Source: Oceanobacillus kimchii X50 (lineage in GTDB: Bacteria > Bacillota > Bacilli > Bacillales > Amphibacillaceae). From it: a DNA stretch of 64,000 bases. This document shows positions 45,250 to 54,366 of this stretch, one piece after another. Position numbers and translations under genes: made by a program. Each line of letters starts with the position of its first letter. Position 1 is the stretch's first letter. The notes below the pieces were generated by a model that searched no databases, had not been told where the DNA came from, and worked only from the letters and a program-made list of their open reading frames with translations. The DNA lies in NCBI RefSeq assembly GCF_000340475.1, contig NZ_CM001792.1, positions 631,699 to 695,698 on the forward strand, written 5' to 3'.

Positions 45250-46059
45250 ATGTCTGATTTTAAATATGAAGATGTAATTGTAGATATAAAAGAGAACGTA
45301 ATGTATCTAACGTTAAATCGACCAGATAGTTTAAACGCGTTTAGTCCAGAGATGATACTAGGTTTAAAAGAATCTCTAACCGAAGCGAACACGAATGATC
45401 GGGTAAAAGCTATTGTTATCAAAGGATCAGGAAGATCTTTTAGTGCCGGTGGGGATGTAAAAACAATGGGGAAGAAGGATCCTATTCACACTTACGATCA
45501 TATCGGTAAACTAAATGAGTTAATCATTCAAATGAATAATTTAGAAAAGCCAATAATTGCTGCAGTACATGGGTATGCTGCTGGTGCTGGTTTCAACTTG
45601 GCGTTGGCAAGTGATTTAATTGTAGCGACAGAAGGAAGTAATTTTATCCTTAGTTTTTCTAAAGTCGGTTTAATTTCTGATGGTGGTGGATTATATTTTC
45701 TTCCAAGGATAGTTGGTCCATACCTAGCAAAAGAGTTATTTTTTAATGCAGAGCCAATCTCTGTTGAGAAGGCGCACTCTTTAGGTATTGTTAATCAAAT
45801 CTATACAGTAGATCAATTTGATGATGAAGTCGAAAAGTTTGCGTCTAAGATTGCTTCTGGTCCTAGTTATGCGTATGGATTTATTAAAAAACTTACCAAT
45901 CTCTCACTTACTTCTAGTTTGTCAGAAATTCTTGAGCAAGAGAGAATTACTCAGGCGACGATGGTGACAACCGAGGATCACGCAGAAGGAGTGCAAGCGT
46001 TTAAGGAAAAGAGAAATCCGCAATTTGGTAAAAACGAGAGCAAAGAAAGTAGAAGATAA
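45250..46059 (+). CDS. Enoyl-CoA hydratase/isomerase (crotonase family)
   Basis: The 269-aa crotonase has LTLNRPDSLNAFSPEM (about residues 21-36), the first oxyanion-hole loop FSAGGDVKTM, the second in GYAAGAGFNLALASDL, then FSKVGLISDGGGLYFLPRIVG. The position of the usual second catalytic Glu is SDGGG here, as in PaaG-type isomerases, so it may be an isomerase more than a hydratase. I chose the ATG at 45250 with agaggtga upstream. It closes the run starting with tetR; a possible cre site and repeat follow. Confidence 0.87.
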   Translation: MSDFKYEDVIVDIKENVMYLTLNRPDSLNAFSPEMILGLKESLTEANTNDRVKAIVIKGSGRSFSAGGDVKTMGKKDPIHTYDHIGKLNELIIQMNNLEKPIIAAVHGYAAGAGFNLALASDLIVATEGSNFILSFSKVGLISDGGGLYFLPRIVGPYLAKELFFNAEPISVEKAHSLGIVNQIYTVDQFDDEVEKFASKIASGPSYAYGFIKKLTNLSLTSSLSEILEQERITQATMVTTEDHAEGVQAFKEKRNPQFGKNESKESRR

Positions 46060-46090
46060 TCAATTGGAAAAGTATTTTTGCTGGACAAAA

Positions 46091-46104
46091 TGTAAACGCT
46101 TTAA
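46091..46104 (+). promoter_or_regulatory. Possible cre (CcpA) site
   Basis: TGTAAACGCTTTAA fits the cre consensus TGWAARCGYTWNCW except at one position. It lies 260 bp before the livH-type gene, just after the enoyl-CoA hydratase gene. Confidence 0.4.
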
Positions 46105-46126
46105 TTTAGTTCGGATTATAGCGATA

Positions 46127-46284
46127 ACTTGGCTTTGTTTGAAATGGAAGACGGTTACTCCTACAGGAACAGCTCGAGCTGAAGATCCGCTTTAAAAATT
46201 TCTTCTTTTCAAGTTAGCTAAAAACTTTGCCTGCTAAAAAGCGTCCGTCTGCAATGAAAATCAAAACGTCGACATTCAGATTTG
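46127..46284. repeat. ~160-bp intergenic repeat, copy 2
   Basis: It shares acttggctttg, ggaagacgg-tactcct, gagctgaagatcc, ttcttttcaagttagct, gcctgctaaaaagcgtccg and ctgcaatgaaaatcaa with copy 1 (35962-36124), with scattered differences. It sits between the enoyl-CoA hydratase gene and the importer operon. Confidence 0.75.
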
Positions 46285-46350
46285 ACATGAAATATCTATT
46301 ATGAAATTGACTCACTTTATGTAAATTTATACAAAGAAGGGGGAGAATGC

Positions 46351-47214
46351 ATGGAGATATTAATACAGCAGTTATTCAATGGGTTAACGATAGGGAGTGT
46401 ATATAGTTTAGTAGCGTTAGGGCTCACACTAGTTTATGGGATTTTGCATGTACCAAATTTTGCTCATGGAGCTATTTATATGATTGGTGGTTATGTAACG
46501 TTAACCATGATGGTCTATGCGGGATTATCCTATTGGCTAGCTATGATTATCTCTGTACTGGTGGTTGGAACTCTAGCATTATTAATGGAACGTCTCATAT
46601 TTCATCCTCTAAGAAATTCTATATCCATTAATAGTATGATTGCTGCAATTGGGATGTTGTTATTTTTAGAAGCGTTTGCTCAGTTGTTCTGGGGACCGGA
46701 TTATCGCGAAATGCCAACACCATATAATGAGGTCGTAAACGTATTTGGATTAACATTTACTGTCCAAAGAATTTTAATTGTTGTGGCAGCAATTGTTGTC
46801 ATGATACTACTTTATGTTTTTCTTAAAAAAACGTTTATAGGTCGAACAATCATTGCATTGTCACAAAATCGAGAAGGAGCGTTTTTGGTTGGAATCAATG
46901 CGAATAAAGTTGCCATGTTGACGTTTTTTATAGCTGGTGCTCTAGCGGCAATTGCAGCATCGCTTACATCACCGATTAATCTAGTATTTCCGGGCATGGG
47001 GCATCTCGTTATTTTAAAGGCATTTGTCATTATTATTATCGGTGGTATGGGGAGTATACCTGGTGCCATTGTAGGTGGTTACATTTTAGGATTTAGTGAA
47101 AGTATTGGGGCAACCTATATTTCGAGTGATTATAAAGATATCATTGCTTTCGTTCTTCTGATCATTATTCTCTCTATCAAACCTAATGGCATATTTGCAA
47201 AGGGGGAACATTAA
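46351..47214 (+). CDS. LivH-type ABC importer permease
   Basis: The 287-aa membrane protein has about eight hydrophobic segments and the LivH features FNGLTIGSVYSLVALGLTLVYG (split: GSVYSLVALGLTLVYGIL, about residues 14-31) and the coupling region AAIAASLTSPINLVFPGMG with IIIIGGMGSIPGAIVGG. It starts a five-gene branched-chain-amino-acid-type ABC importer (LivH-M-G-F and binding protein), with a gggggag site. Gene context, flanked by acid-catabolism genes, suggests a carboxylic acid substrate and not an amino acid. Confidence 0.9.
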   Translation: MEILIQQLFNGLTIGSVYSLVALGLTLVYGILHVPNFAHGAIYMIGGYVTLTMMVYAGLSYWLAMIISVLVVGTLALLMERLIFHPLRNSISINSMIAAIGMLLFLEAFAQLFWGPDYREMPTPYNEVVNVFGLTFTVQRILIVVAAIVVMILLYVFLKKTFIGRTIIALSQNREGAFLVGINANKVAMLTFFIAGALAAIAASLTSPINLVFPGMGHLVILKAFVIIIIGGMGSIPGAIVGGYILGFSESIGATYISSDYKDIIAFVLLIIILSIKPNGIFAKGEH

Positions 47215-48201
47215 TTGATCAAAAATAATACACAAAAATACATTGTTTTAGGATTGCTTTTAGTTGCCCTTCTTTTCCCTCTATTCACACAAAATAATTA
47301 CTATATTCATGTAATGACTTTATCGTTTATATGGATGATAGCCGTGTATGGCTTAAATATTCTGGCAGGATATACTGGTTATTTATCACTTGCTCATGCT
47401 GGATTTTTTGCAATAGGGGCATATGCATTAGGGTTATTAACGGTGAAAGCAGAAGTAGGTTTTTGGCTAGCTCTATTTTTAGCACCAATTATAACAACAA
47501 TCATTGGGTTTGGTATTGGATTAATTGCATTGCGCACCAAGGAACACTTCTTTGCTATATATACGCTTTGTGTAGGGTATGTCATCTATTTATTAATTGA
47601 TAAGTGGGATAGTTTGACAGAAGGTGTTCGAGGTTTAATGGGAATACCGTTACCATCTGATATTGGACCGATCTCTTTTGAAAGTAACATCGCACAATAT
47701 TATTTCATTTTAGTCATATTGCTTTTCTCTATTTTCGTTATTTATAGAATTGTAAATTCCATAGTCGGAAGAAAGCTAGTTGCAATTCGAAATAGTGAAC
47801 AACTTGCACTATCATTAGGTATTTCAACGAAAAAAAATAAACTACTTGCCTTTGTTTTATCTACCTTTTTTGCTGGGTTAGCCGGTGCGTTATATGCAAG
47901 TTTTATACGTTTTTTAGGTCCAGATATCGGTTCTACAAATATAACATTTGATCTACTGATGTATTTAATTGTTGGAGGTATTGGTACATTATCTGGTCCG
48001 ATTATAGGAACACTTCTAGTAGTATGGCTTTCTCAGAACTTACAATTCTTACAAGATTATCGAATGTTAATCTTTGGTCCATTACTAGCATTATTAATCA
48101 TCTTCTCACCTCGAGGTATAGTAGGTATGTTTTCTAGTATGAAGCAAAACTTACAGCAAAAAAGAACTTTACGGCAAAAAGAACAAAAAAAAGAAGCGTA
48201 G
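47215..48201 (+). CDS. LivM-type ABC importer permease
   Basis: The 328-aa membrane protein has about nine hydrophobic segments and LivM hallmarks: GYTGYLSLAHAGFFAIGAYA (about residues 54-73), GLIALRTKEHFFAIYTL, and the coupling region FFAGLAGALYASFIRFLGP with LIVGGIGTLSGPIIG. The TTG at 47215 directly follows the livH stop and has aaggggg nine bases upstream. A basic tail rich in Lys, Gln and Arg ends the protein. It pairs with the LivH-type permease. Confidence 0.9.
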   Translation: MIKNNTQKYIVLGLLLVALLFPLFTQNNYYIHVMTLSFIWMIAVYGLNILAGYTGYLSLAHAGFFAIGAYALGLLTVKAEVGFWLALFLAPIITTIIGFGIGLIALRTKEHFFAIYTLCVGYVIYLLIDKWDSLTEGVRGLMGIPLPSDIGPISFESNIAQYYFILVILLFSIFVIYRIVNSIVGRKLVAIRNSEQLALSLGISTKKNKLLAFVLSTFFAGLAGALYASFIRFLGPDIGSTNITFDLLMYLIVGGIGTLSGPIIGTLLVVWLSQNLQFLQDYRMLIFGPLLALLIIFSPRGIVGMFSSMKQNLQQKRTLRQKEQKKEA

Positions 48202-48216
48202 AAAGGGGTGTCATAC

Positions 48217-48981
48217 ATGTATATTGAAACAAAGGAATTATCCAAGCAGTTTGGAGGTTTAAGAGCCGTAAATAATGTTGATTTTTCAATAGATAAAGGG
48301 AAAATAAACGCAATTATTGGCCCAAACGGTGCTGGAAAAACAACATTTTTTAACCTAATCAGTGGTGTTTACAAACCTACCTCAGGGCAAGTGATGTTTA
48401 AAGGCAAAGATATTTCTACATTGCCAGCAAATAAGATAGCTGAATTAGGGGTTGCACGAACTTTCCAAACTACACATCTATTTGAAAAATCAAATGTTTT
48501 TGAAAATGTTGTCGTTGGTCATAGTTTACGAACCCAATCAAATTTGTGGGATGCGATCTTTCGAACAAAACGGTTAAAGCAAGAACAAGAGCGTTCAAAT
48601 CAGAAAGCACTAGAAGTCATATCCTTTGTTGGCTTATCCAGTGTAGCCGATGTACCTGTTGCAAATTTATCGCAAGAAGAGAAAAAGAGAGTAGCATTTG
48701 CACTTGCATTAGCAACAGATCCTGAAATTATATTTCTAGATGAACCGACAGCTGGAGTTAATCCGGATGAAACCGAAGAATTATCCGCTTTAATTAAAAA
48801 AATGGCGCAACAAGGAATAACTATTTGTTTAATTGAACACAAGATGAAAATGATTATGGAATTAGCTGACAAGATCATGGTATTAAATTATGGTGAAAAG
48901 ATTGCTGAAGGCACACCAAATGAAATAAATCAGAATGAAGAAGTGATTCGTGCTTATTTAGGAGGGAGTGCAAGTGCTTAA
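48217..48981 (+). CDS. LivG-type ABC importer ATPase
   Basis: The 254-aa ATPase has Walker A GPNGAGKTTFFN (about residues 35-46), the LivG-specific ARTFQTTHLF, a signature NLSQEEKKRVAFALALA in which the usual LSGGQ is LSQEE, and Walker B IIFLDEPTAGVNPDE, followed by IEHKM. The LSQEE change is unusual but occurs in some LivG proteins. The ATG at 48217 has aaagggg. It overlaps the livF frame by 8 bp, showing coupled translation. Confidence 0.9.
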   Translation: MYIETKELSKQFGGLRAVNNVDFSIDKGKINAIIGPNGAGKTTFFNLISGVYKPTSGQVMFKGKDISTLPANKIAELGVARTFQTTHLFEKSNVFENVVVGHSLRTQSNLWDAIFRTKRLKQEQERSNQKALEVISFVGLSSVADVPVANLSQEEKKRVAFALALATDPEIIFLDEPTAGVNPDETEELSALIKKMAQQGITICLIEHKMKMIMELADKIMVLNYGEKIAEGTPNEINQNEEVIRAYLGGSASA

Positions 48982-49681
48982 GCTAAATAAAGTTACGGTC
49001 AAATATGGAAATTATGCTGCTGTAAACAATATCAATATTCAAGTTAAACAGGGAGAAATTGTTGTATTACTAGGGGCGAACGGGGCTGGGAAGAGTACAG
49101 TATTCCATTCGATAAGTGGATTGAAAAAAACAGCTTCTGGAGAAATTGAGTTTGAAGGGGTGGCGTTGAAGGGAAAATCACCAGATAAAATTGTGCAAGC
49201 AGGTATTGTACAATGTGCGGAAGACAGGAAGTTATTCCCCCGAATGACGGTATATGACAACTTGATAATGGGAGCTTATATTCATCGGAAAACAAAAAGT
49301 AGAATTAAACAGACTATAAAGGAAGTATATGAGTTATTTCCAATATTATATGAGAAACGCCATGATATGGCTGGTTCACTGAGTGGAGGACAACAACAGA
49401 TGGTAGCTATTGGCAGAGCACTTATGGCGAAGCCTAAGTTAATGTTGTTAGATGAACCATCTATAGGGTTAGCACCTTTAATTGTGGAGCAAATGTTTGA
49501 TAGTATTCAACAGATTAATCAGGAAGGAACTACTATTCTACTAGCCGAACAAAATGCAAATGCCGCTTTGAATATTGCTGATAAGGGATATGTCTTTGAA
49601 AACGGGGGGGTTGTAGTAGAAGGTTCAAAAGAAGAATTACTTTCAAACGAAGAAGTTAGAAAGGCTTATATAGGGGCTTAA
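48974..49681 (+). CDS. LivF-type ABC importer ATPase
   Basis: The 235-aa ATPase has Walker A LGANGAGKSTVFHS (about residues 35-48), the signature GSLSGGQQQMVAIGRALM, and Walker B LMLLDEPSIGLAPLIVEQ, followed by LLAEQNANAAL, all typical of LivF. I chose the GTG at 48974 because ggaggg ends eight bases before it; the GTG at 48968 abuts that site. It forms the ATPase pair with the LivG-type protein. Confidence 0.9.
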   Translation: MLKLNKVTVKYGNYAAVNNINIQVKQGEIVVLLGANGAGKSTVFHSISGLKKTASGEIEFEGVALKGKSPDKIVQAGIVQCAEDRKLFPRMTVYDNLIMGAYIHRKTKSRIKQTIKEVYELFPILYEKRHDMAGSLSGGQQQMVAIGRALMAKPKLMLLDEPSIGLAPLIVEQMFDSIQQINQEGTTILLAEQNANAALNIADKGYVFENGGVVVEGSKEELLSNEEVRKAYIGA

Positions 49682-49714
49682 ATCCTTTGTATTTAAAAAA
49701 TAGGAGGAATTATA

Positions 49715-50917
49715 ATGAGAATAAACAAAATTTTCTTAAGTTTGATTTCCTTATTAGTTATTGTCGTTTTAGCGGGGTGCATTGATGGTAGTTCAACAAC
49801 AAATAATAATAGTACGGACTCTAGTACGAATGCGGAGACAAAGGAGAAGGTTGTTAACATTGGATATACCGGTCCTTTAAGTGGTTCTGCTGCTTTATAT
49901 GGAGAAAATACTTTAAATGGTTTAGAGATGGCTGCAGAAGAAATTAATGAAGAAGGATTTGAGGTTAATGGTGAAACATATAAGTTAAATATTGTTTCTC
50001 TTGATGATAAGTATTTACCAAATGAATCAGCTTCTAATGCAAAACGATTAGTGCAAGAAAATGCTACACCAATTATTTATGCTCCACATAGTGGGGGGAT
50101 TGCAGCGCTACAAGTGTTTAATGAACAAGAAAACTTTATTATTGGGGCTTACTCTAGTGAACCTGCAATTACGGAACAAGGCAATGAATTAACCGTAAGA
50201 ATTCCGCCTAGTTATCATGGATATGTCGAGCCTTTTACAAAATATTCGATGGATCGGTTTGGGAATAAATTAGCGGCGATTCCTCCAGTAACACAGTATG
50301 GTCAAGATTGGGCTGATGAATTACTTCCGTATTGGGAGGAACAAGGAGGAGAGGTAGTACATGAGGCATCGGTAGATTTTGCAAAAGAAACGGATTTTTA
50401 TACATTATTGACAAATGCCTTAGAGTCAGACCCTGATGTAATTTTCCTAGGAGGACCATCTGAACCAACAGCGAATGTTGTTAATCAAGCGAGACAACTT
50501 GGATTTGAAGGTGGATTTATTATTATGGACCAAGCAAAATTAGATGAAATGAAGCGAATTACAGAAACGTATGAAGTTCTAGAAGGTGCAATTGGGACCA
50601 TGCCATTGGTAGAAGCGGATTATCCTGGAGTTCCAGCATTTGTAGAGAAATATACAGAAGAGCACGGAATTGAACCAGGATCAGAAGCTGGTTTCCATTA
50701 TGTGAGTTTGCATATTTTTGTAGAAGCAATGAAAGCAGCAGGAAATGTAGAGGATGCCACTGTAATTCGAGAGCATATACAGGCTGGATTAGATGCGTTA
50801 CCAGAAGAAAAACAAGTATATGTCATTCCAAATATAGATGAAAATGGAGGATTCGAAATTCTTACGAGAGTTAGTGCAGTTGAAGATGGAGAAATAATAG
50901 GAATTCCAATTGATTAA
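49715..50917 (+). CDS. LivK-type substrate-binding lipoprotein
   Basis: The 400-aa protein has a lipoprotein signal with lipobox LAGC (Cys22) and a Ser/Thr/Asn linker. A type I periplasmic-binding fold follows: VNIGYTGPLSGSAALYGENT (about residues 47-66), a central PPVTQYGQDWADEL, and ALESDPDVIFLGGPSEPTANV. It is the recognition subunit of the LivHMGF-type importer and lies 33 bp after livF with aggagg. The ligand cannot be read; the catabolic neighbours suggest a carboxylate. Confidence 0.9.
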   Translation: MRINKIFLSLISLLVIVVLAGCIDGSSTTNNNSTDSSTNAETKEKVVNIGYTGPLSGSAALYGENTLNGLEMAAEEINEEGFEVNGETYKLNIVSLDDKYLPNESASNAKRLVQENATPIIYAPHSGGIAALQVFNEQENFIIGAYSSEPAITEQGNELTVRIPPSYHGYVEPFTKYSMDRFGNKLAAIPPVTQYGQDWADELLPYWEEQGGEVVHEASVDFAKETDFYTLLTNALESDPDVIFLGGPSEPTANVVNQARQLGFEGGFIIMDQAKLDEMKRITETYEVLEGAIGTMPLVEADYPGVPAFVEKYTEEHGIEPGSEAGFHYVSLHIFVEAMKAAGNVEDATVIREHIQAGLDALPEEKQVYVIPNIDENGGFEILTRVSAVEDGEIIGIPID

Positions 50918-51173
50918 AGTATCTACGAAGAATTAATCATCTAGTAGAGGTTGAGATTTTGTTCAAAGAACGAACGATAACTAGAAGAAGCAGAAGAAAT
51001 ATTAAGGTTTGGGGGAGAAGGACTGTGCAGACATCCTATGCATGAGCAACCGGAGTATATTTCTTTTCTGATAGTTTTCTTTATATATCATTCGTTTAAG
51101 TAAATACCTGTCTCAGCCTCTTTGCTTTTTTCTATAGTACATTGAAACTTGCAACAATAGGAGGTCATACAGT

Positions 51174-52322
51174 TTGAACTTTGAATTAGATAAAAACATT
51201 CAATCTTTAAAAGAAAACGTTCGAAACTTTATTCAAACAGAGGTAGAGCAGGTCGCTGATGATATTGAACAAAAAAATAGAATCCCCGAACGAATAATTG
51301 AATTATCAAAAGAAATGGGGTTATTTGGTTTAAGTATCCCTGAACACTACGGTGGAATAGGGATTGGAATGATAGGAAAGTGTGCATTATATGAAGAAAT
51401 TGGAGCAACGCATAATGGATATACGACTCTAATCGGAGCTCATACTGGAATTGGTACTGTTGGAATAGTGGAAATGGGGAATGAAGAACAAAAGCAAAAA
51501 TACTTGCCTTCCATGGCAAGTGGAGAAAAATTAGGTGCATTTGCGCTAACTGAACCTGAAGCTGGATCGAACGCAAGTGCATTAAAAACTTCTGCCGTTA
51601 AAAAGGGAGATAAATATATATTAAATGGAATAAAACATTACATTACCAATGCCACAGAAGCAGAAGTGTTTACTGTGATGGCAGTTACAGATCCAACGAA
51701 AGGAGCAAAAGGCATCTCTTCTTTTATTGTAGAAAAGAGAGCTCCGGGATTTCATATAGGAGCGATTGAAGAAAAAATGGGTCTGAGAGGTTCTCACTCA
51801 GCGGAAATAATTTTAGAGAATTGTGAAGTGCCTGCGGAAAATTTACTAGGTGAAGAAGGTCAGGGGTATGTAAATGCCTTAAAAATTTTAACCAATGGTC
51901 GTGCTGGTTTGGCAGCTCGGAATTTAGGTTCAAGCCAAAAGTTATTAGATATGTCGACTACTTATGCAATTGAAAGAAAACAATTCGGTAAGTCGATTAT
52001 TGAACACCAAGCAGTTGCACACATGTTAGCTGAAATGGCTGTAGAGATAGAGGCATTACGGGCTTTGACTTATAAAGTGGCATGGATGGTTGACAATGGA
52101 GAAAATGTAATTAAGGAAGCAGCGATGTTAAAACTGTATGGTTCGGAAGTATACAACCGAGTAGCAGATAAAGCAGTTCAAGTTCATGGAGGGATTGGAT
52201 ATATTTCAGATTTTCCTGTGGAACGATTTTATAGAGATGCGCGAATTACACGAATTTATGAAGGAACATCGGAAATTCAGAAGAATATTATTGCTGGACA
52301 ATTAAAGAAACATTATAGCTAA
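51174..52322 (+). CDS. Acyl-CoA dehydrogenase
   Basis: The 382-aa enzyme is a canonical short/medium-chain type: FALTEPEAGSNASALKTSA (about residues 124-142), YITNATEAEVFTVMAV, FGKSIIEHQAVAHMLAEMA, VQVHGGIGYISDFPVERFYRD and ITRIYEGTSEIQ, which keeps the catalytic Glu lacking in the other two dehydrogenases of the cluster. The TTG at 51174 has taggagg upstream. It forms a pair with the thiolase 26 bp downstream, after a 256-bp gap that follows the importer. Confidence 0.92.
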   Translation: MNFELDKNIQSLKENVRNFIQTEVEQVADDIEQKNRIPERIIELSKEMGLFGLSIPEHYGGIGIGMIGKCALYEEIGATHNGYTTLIGAHTGIGTVGIVEMGNEEQKQKYLPSMASGEKLGAFALTEPEAGSNASALKTSAVKKGDKYILNGIKHYITNATEAEVFTVMAVTDPTKGAKGISSFIVEKRAPGFHIGAIEEKMGLRGSHSAEIILENCEVPAENLLGEEGQGYVNALKILTNGRAGLAARNLGSSQKLLDMSTTYAIERKQFGKSIIEHQAVAHMLAEMAVEIEALRALTYKVAWMVDNGENVIKEAAMLKLYGSEVYNRVADKAVQVHGGIGYISDFPVERFYRDARITRIYEGTSEIQKNIIAGQLKKHYS

Positions 52323-52347
52323 GGGCAAGTTGTAGGGAGGTATAGGT

Positions 52348-53532
52348 ATGGACGATCCGATAGTTATTGTCAGTGCAACTAGAACACCAATTGGAGCATA
52401 TGGTAAATCATTGAAAAATGTATCTTCTGGTCATCTAGCAAGTCATGTGATTAAAGAAGTGCTACAAAGAGTTTATATGCCAGCTGATCACGTAGATGAG
52501 GTTATTTTAGGAGAAGTAAGACAAACGACGGAATCATCGAATATTGCTAGAGTAGCAGCGCTAAGAGCGGGTATCCCTGAACAAGTGACTGCTTTTACAG
52601 TAAATAGATTATGTGCATCTGGAATCCAGGCAGTGACATCTGGAGTACAACAAATTCTTAGTAATCAAGCTGATATTGTCATAGCGGGTGGGACAGAGAG
52701 TATGAGCCGTTCTCCAATATACTTACGAAATACTAGATTTGGAGGAGATCGAACAACCATTGTCGATTCTAATTTAGAAGCAGGACAACAACCTCAAGAA
52801 ATCTATGGTAAGAATCTATCTATGGGTATTACAGCTGAGAATGTTGCTAGAAAATATAATATATCAAGAGAAGATCAAGATGCATTTGCGATAGAAAGTC
52901 AGCGCAGAGCAAAAAAAGCTATAGAAAGTGGACGGTTTAAAGATGAAATAGCTCCTATTGAGGTTGTGGAAAAGAAACAGATATCTATATTTGAAGTAGA
53001 TGAATATCCTCGATTTGATACATCTCTAGAGAAACTAGCAAATCTTAATCCAGTATTTGAAGCAGGTGGGACGGTGACTGCTGGTAATGCTTGCGGCAGA
53101 AATGATGGTGCCTCAGCTTTGGTTATTATGAAAGAATCACATGCCAAACATCTTGGCTTGCAACCACTCGCAAGAATCGTAGATTGGAGTACAGCGGGTG
53201 TTTCCCCTGAAATAATGGGAATTGGCCCAGTACCGGCAGTCAAACAACTACTTAAACGAAATCAAAAAACAATCCAAGACATAGATTTACTAGAATTGAA
53301 TGAAGCTTTCGCTTCTCAATCCGTTGCTGTTATTCGTGAACTAGGTTTGGATCATGAAAAAGTAAATGTTAATGGAGGGGCGATTGCGTTAGGTCATCCG
53401 GTCGGTGCTACGGGCACCCGGATAATTACGACATTAATCTATGAACTAATAAAAAGAAAACAGCAATATGGTATAGCAACTTTATGCGCTGGTGGCGGCC
53501 AAGGAATGGCAATATTGATCGAACAGTGCTAA
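52348..53532 (+). CDS. Thiolase (acetyl-CoA C-acetyl/acyltransferase)
   Basis: The 394-aa thiolase has the nucleophile Cys in NRLCASGIQA (about residue 89), LNEAFASQSVAVI, NVNGGAIALGHPVGATG and the second Cys in LCAGGGQG. It differs from the thiolase at 41126 in the nucleophile context (LCASG against QCGSG) and chain length. The start has gggaggt. It is the last gene of the catabolic cluster and faces the DUF1801 gene. Confidence 0.93.
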   Translation: MDDPIVIVSATRTPIGAYGKSLKNVSSGHLASHVIKEVLQRVYMPADHVDEVILGEVRQTTESSNIARVAALRAGIPEQVTAFTVNRLCASGIQAVTSGVQQILSNQADIVIAGGTESMSRSPIYLRNTRFGGDRTTIVDSNLEAGQQPQEIYGKNLSMGITAENVARKYNISREDQDAFAIESQRRAKKAIESGRFKDEIAPIEVVEKKQISIFEVDEYPRFDTSLEKLANLNPVFEAGGTVTAGNACGRNDGASALVIMKESHAKHLGLQPLARIVDWSTAGVSPEIMGIGPVPAVKQLLKRNQKTIQDIDLLELNEAFASQSVAVIRELGLDHEKVNVNGGAIALGHPVGATGTRIITTLIYELIKRKQQYGIATLCAGGGQGMAILIEQC

Positions 53533-53533
53533 G

Positions 53534-53962
53534 TTATTTTGCAGTATCAGGATAAGTTGATTTGATATGGAAAAGTGATTGTTTAATTAAACGACGTAAG
53601 ATATCAAGATTAATATCACTGAGTTTGTTAATATAAACACACGATTTTCCGGTAGTGTATTTACCTAAAGCTGTCATTAATTCACTATCTTGAACAATAT
53701 CTGTTGCGAGATAGAGACTAATTTTTGATTTTCTGGGAGAGTATCCTACTATTAAAAATTCTCCGGAGTGGCCAGAAGCGTATTTATAATTGTATTTTCC
53801 AAAGCCAATAATACTTGTTCCCCACATTTTTGCTGGATACTCAGTAGATTCGGTAAATATATCTAATAGTTTATAAGCATCTTCTTTCTTTTGAAGATGA
53901 TCAACACTTTCGATGAATTGAATAACACTGTTTTCTGTTTCTTTTGTTTTTAGTTCATACAT
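53534..53962 (-). CDS. DUF1801 family protein
   Basis: The 142-aa product matches DUF1801 (YdhG-like fold): KKEDAYKLLDIFTESTEYPAKMW (split: EDAYKLLDIFTEST, PAKMWGTSIIGFGKY) and a C-terminal TGKSCVYINKLSDINLDILR. There is no signal or membrane segment. Function is unknown; some relatives have been linked to iron or haem handling, but nothing here shows that. The ATG at 53962 has ggag eight bases upstream. It faces the thiolase gene with no spacer, and I see no terminator between them. Confidence 0.82.
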   Translation of the reverse strand: MYELKTKETENSVIQFIESVDHLQKKEDAYKLLDIFTESTEYPAKMWGTSIIGFGKYNYKYASGHSGEFLIVGYSPRKSKISLYLATDIVQDSELMTALGKYTTGKSCVYINKLSDINLDILRRLIKQSLFHIKSTYPDTAK

Positions 53963-54116
53963 TTTCATCACTCCTAATCCTATGATTGATAATAGTATAA
54001 CAAATATTTACAATATATTTTTGATTTAGATTGCAACTGGCAGTTTTTTATCAGGCACGGCATCACTCACTAGGAAATCATTTAAAAAATAATAAATGAA
54101 TAATTTAAATTTCCTA

Positions 54117-54145
54117 TTGATTATTTTATGGTTATCATATAAGAT
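54117..54145 (+). promoter_or_regulatory. Promoter candidate of SAM-riboswitch operon
   Basis: TTGATT (54117-54122), 17 bp, TAAGAT (54140-54145), about 40 bp before the SAM-I aptamer. The -10 match is modest. Confidence 0.4.
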
Positions 54146-54184
54146 ATTAAAAAGTTAATTTTTAAAAAATTAAATATAGTTAGA

Positions 54185-54285
54185 CTTATCAAGAGAGACG
54201 GAGGGATTGGCCCGATGAAGTCTCAGCAACCAGCCTTATAAGGTATGGTGCTAATTCCAATAGGCTTATATGCCTTAAAGATAAG
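54185..54285 (+). ncRNA. SAM-I riboswitch (S-box)
   Basis: P1 is cttatc (54185-54190) with gataag (54280-54285). Between lie agagagacggagggattggc, ccgatgaag, cagcaacc and ggtgctaattcc, all S-box hallmarks. SAM binding should favour the terminator at 54302-54336. Confidence 0.96.
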
Positions 54286-54301
54286 AAGAACAATGTAGGT
54301 T

Positions 54302-54336
54302 AACCCTTCTTCTTACTTTTAGAAGAAGGGTTTTTG
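54302..54336 (+). terminator. SAM riboswitch terminator
   Basis: aacccttcttct pairs perfectly with agaagaagggtt, followed by T. The aptamer 3' strand (gataagaagaa) can pair with ttcttctta of the left arm, giving an antiterminator. Confidence 0.9.
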
Positions 54337-54366
54337 TTTGTAAAAATAATGAAGGAGGAGATTATG

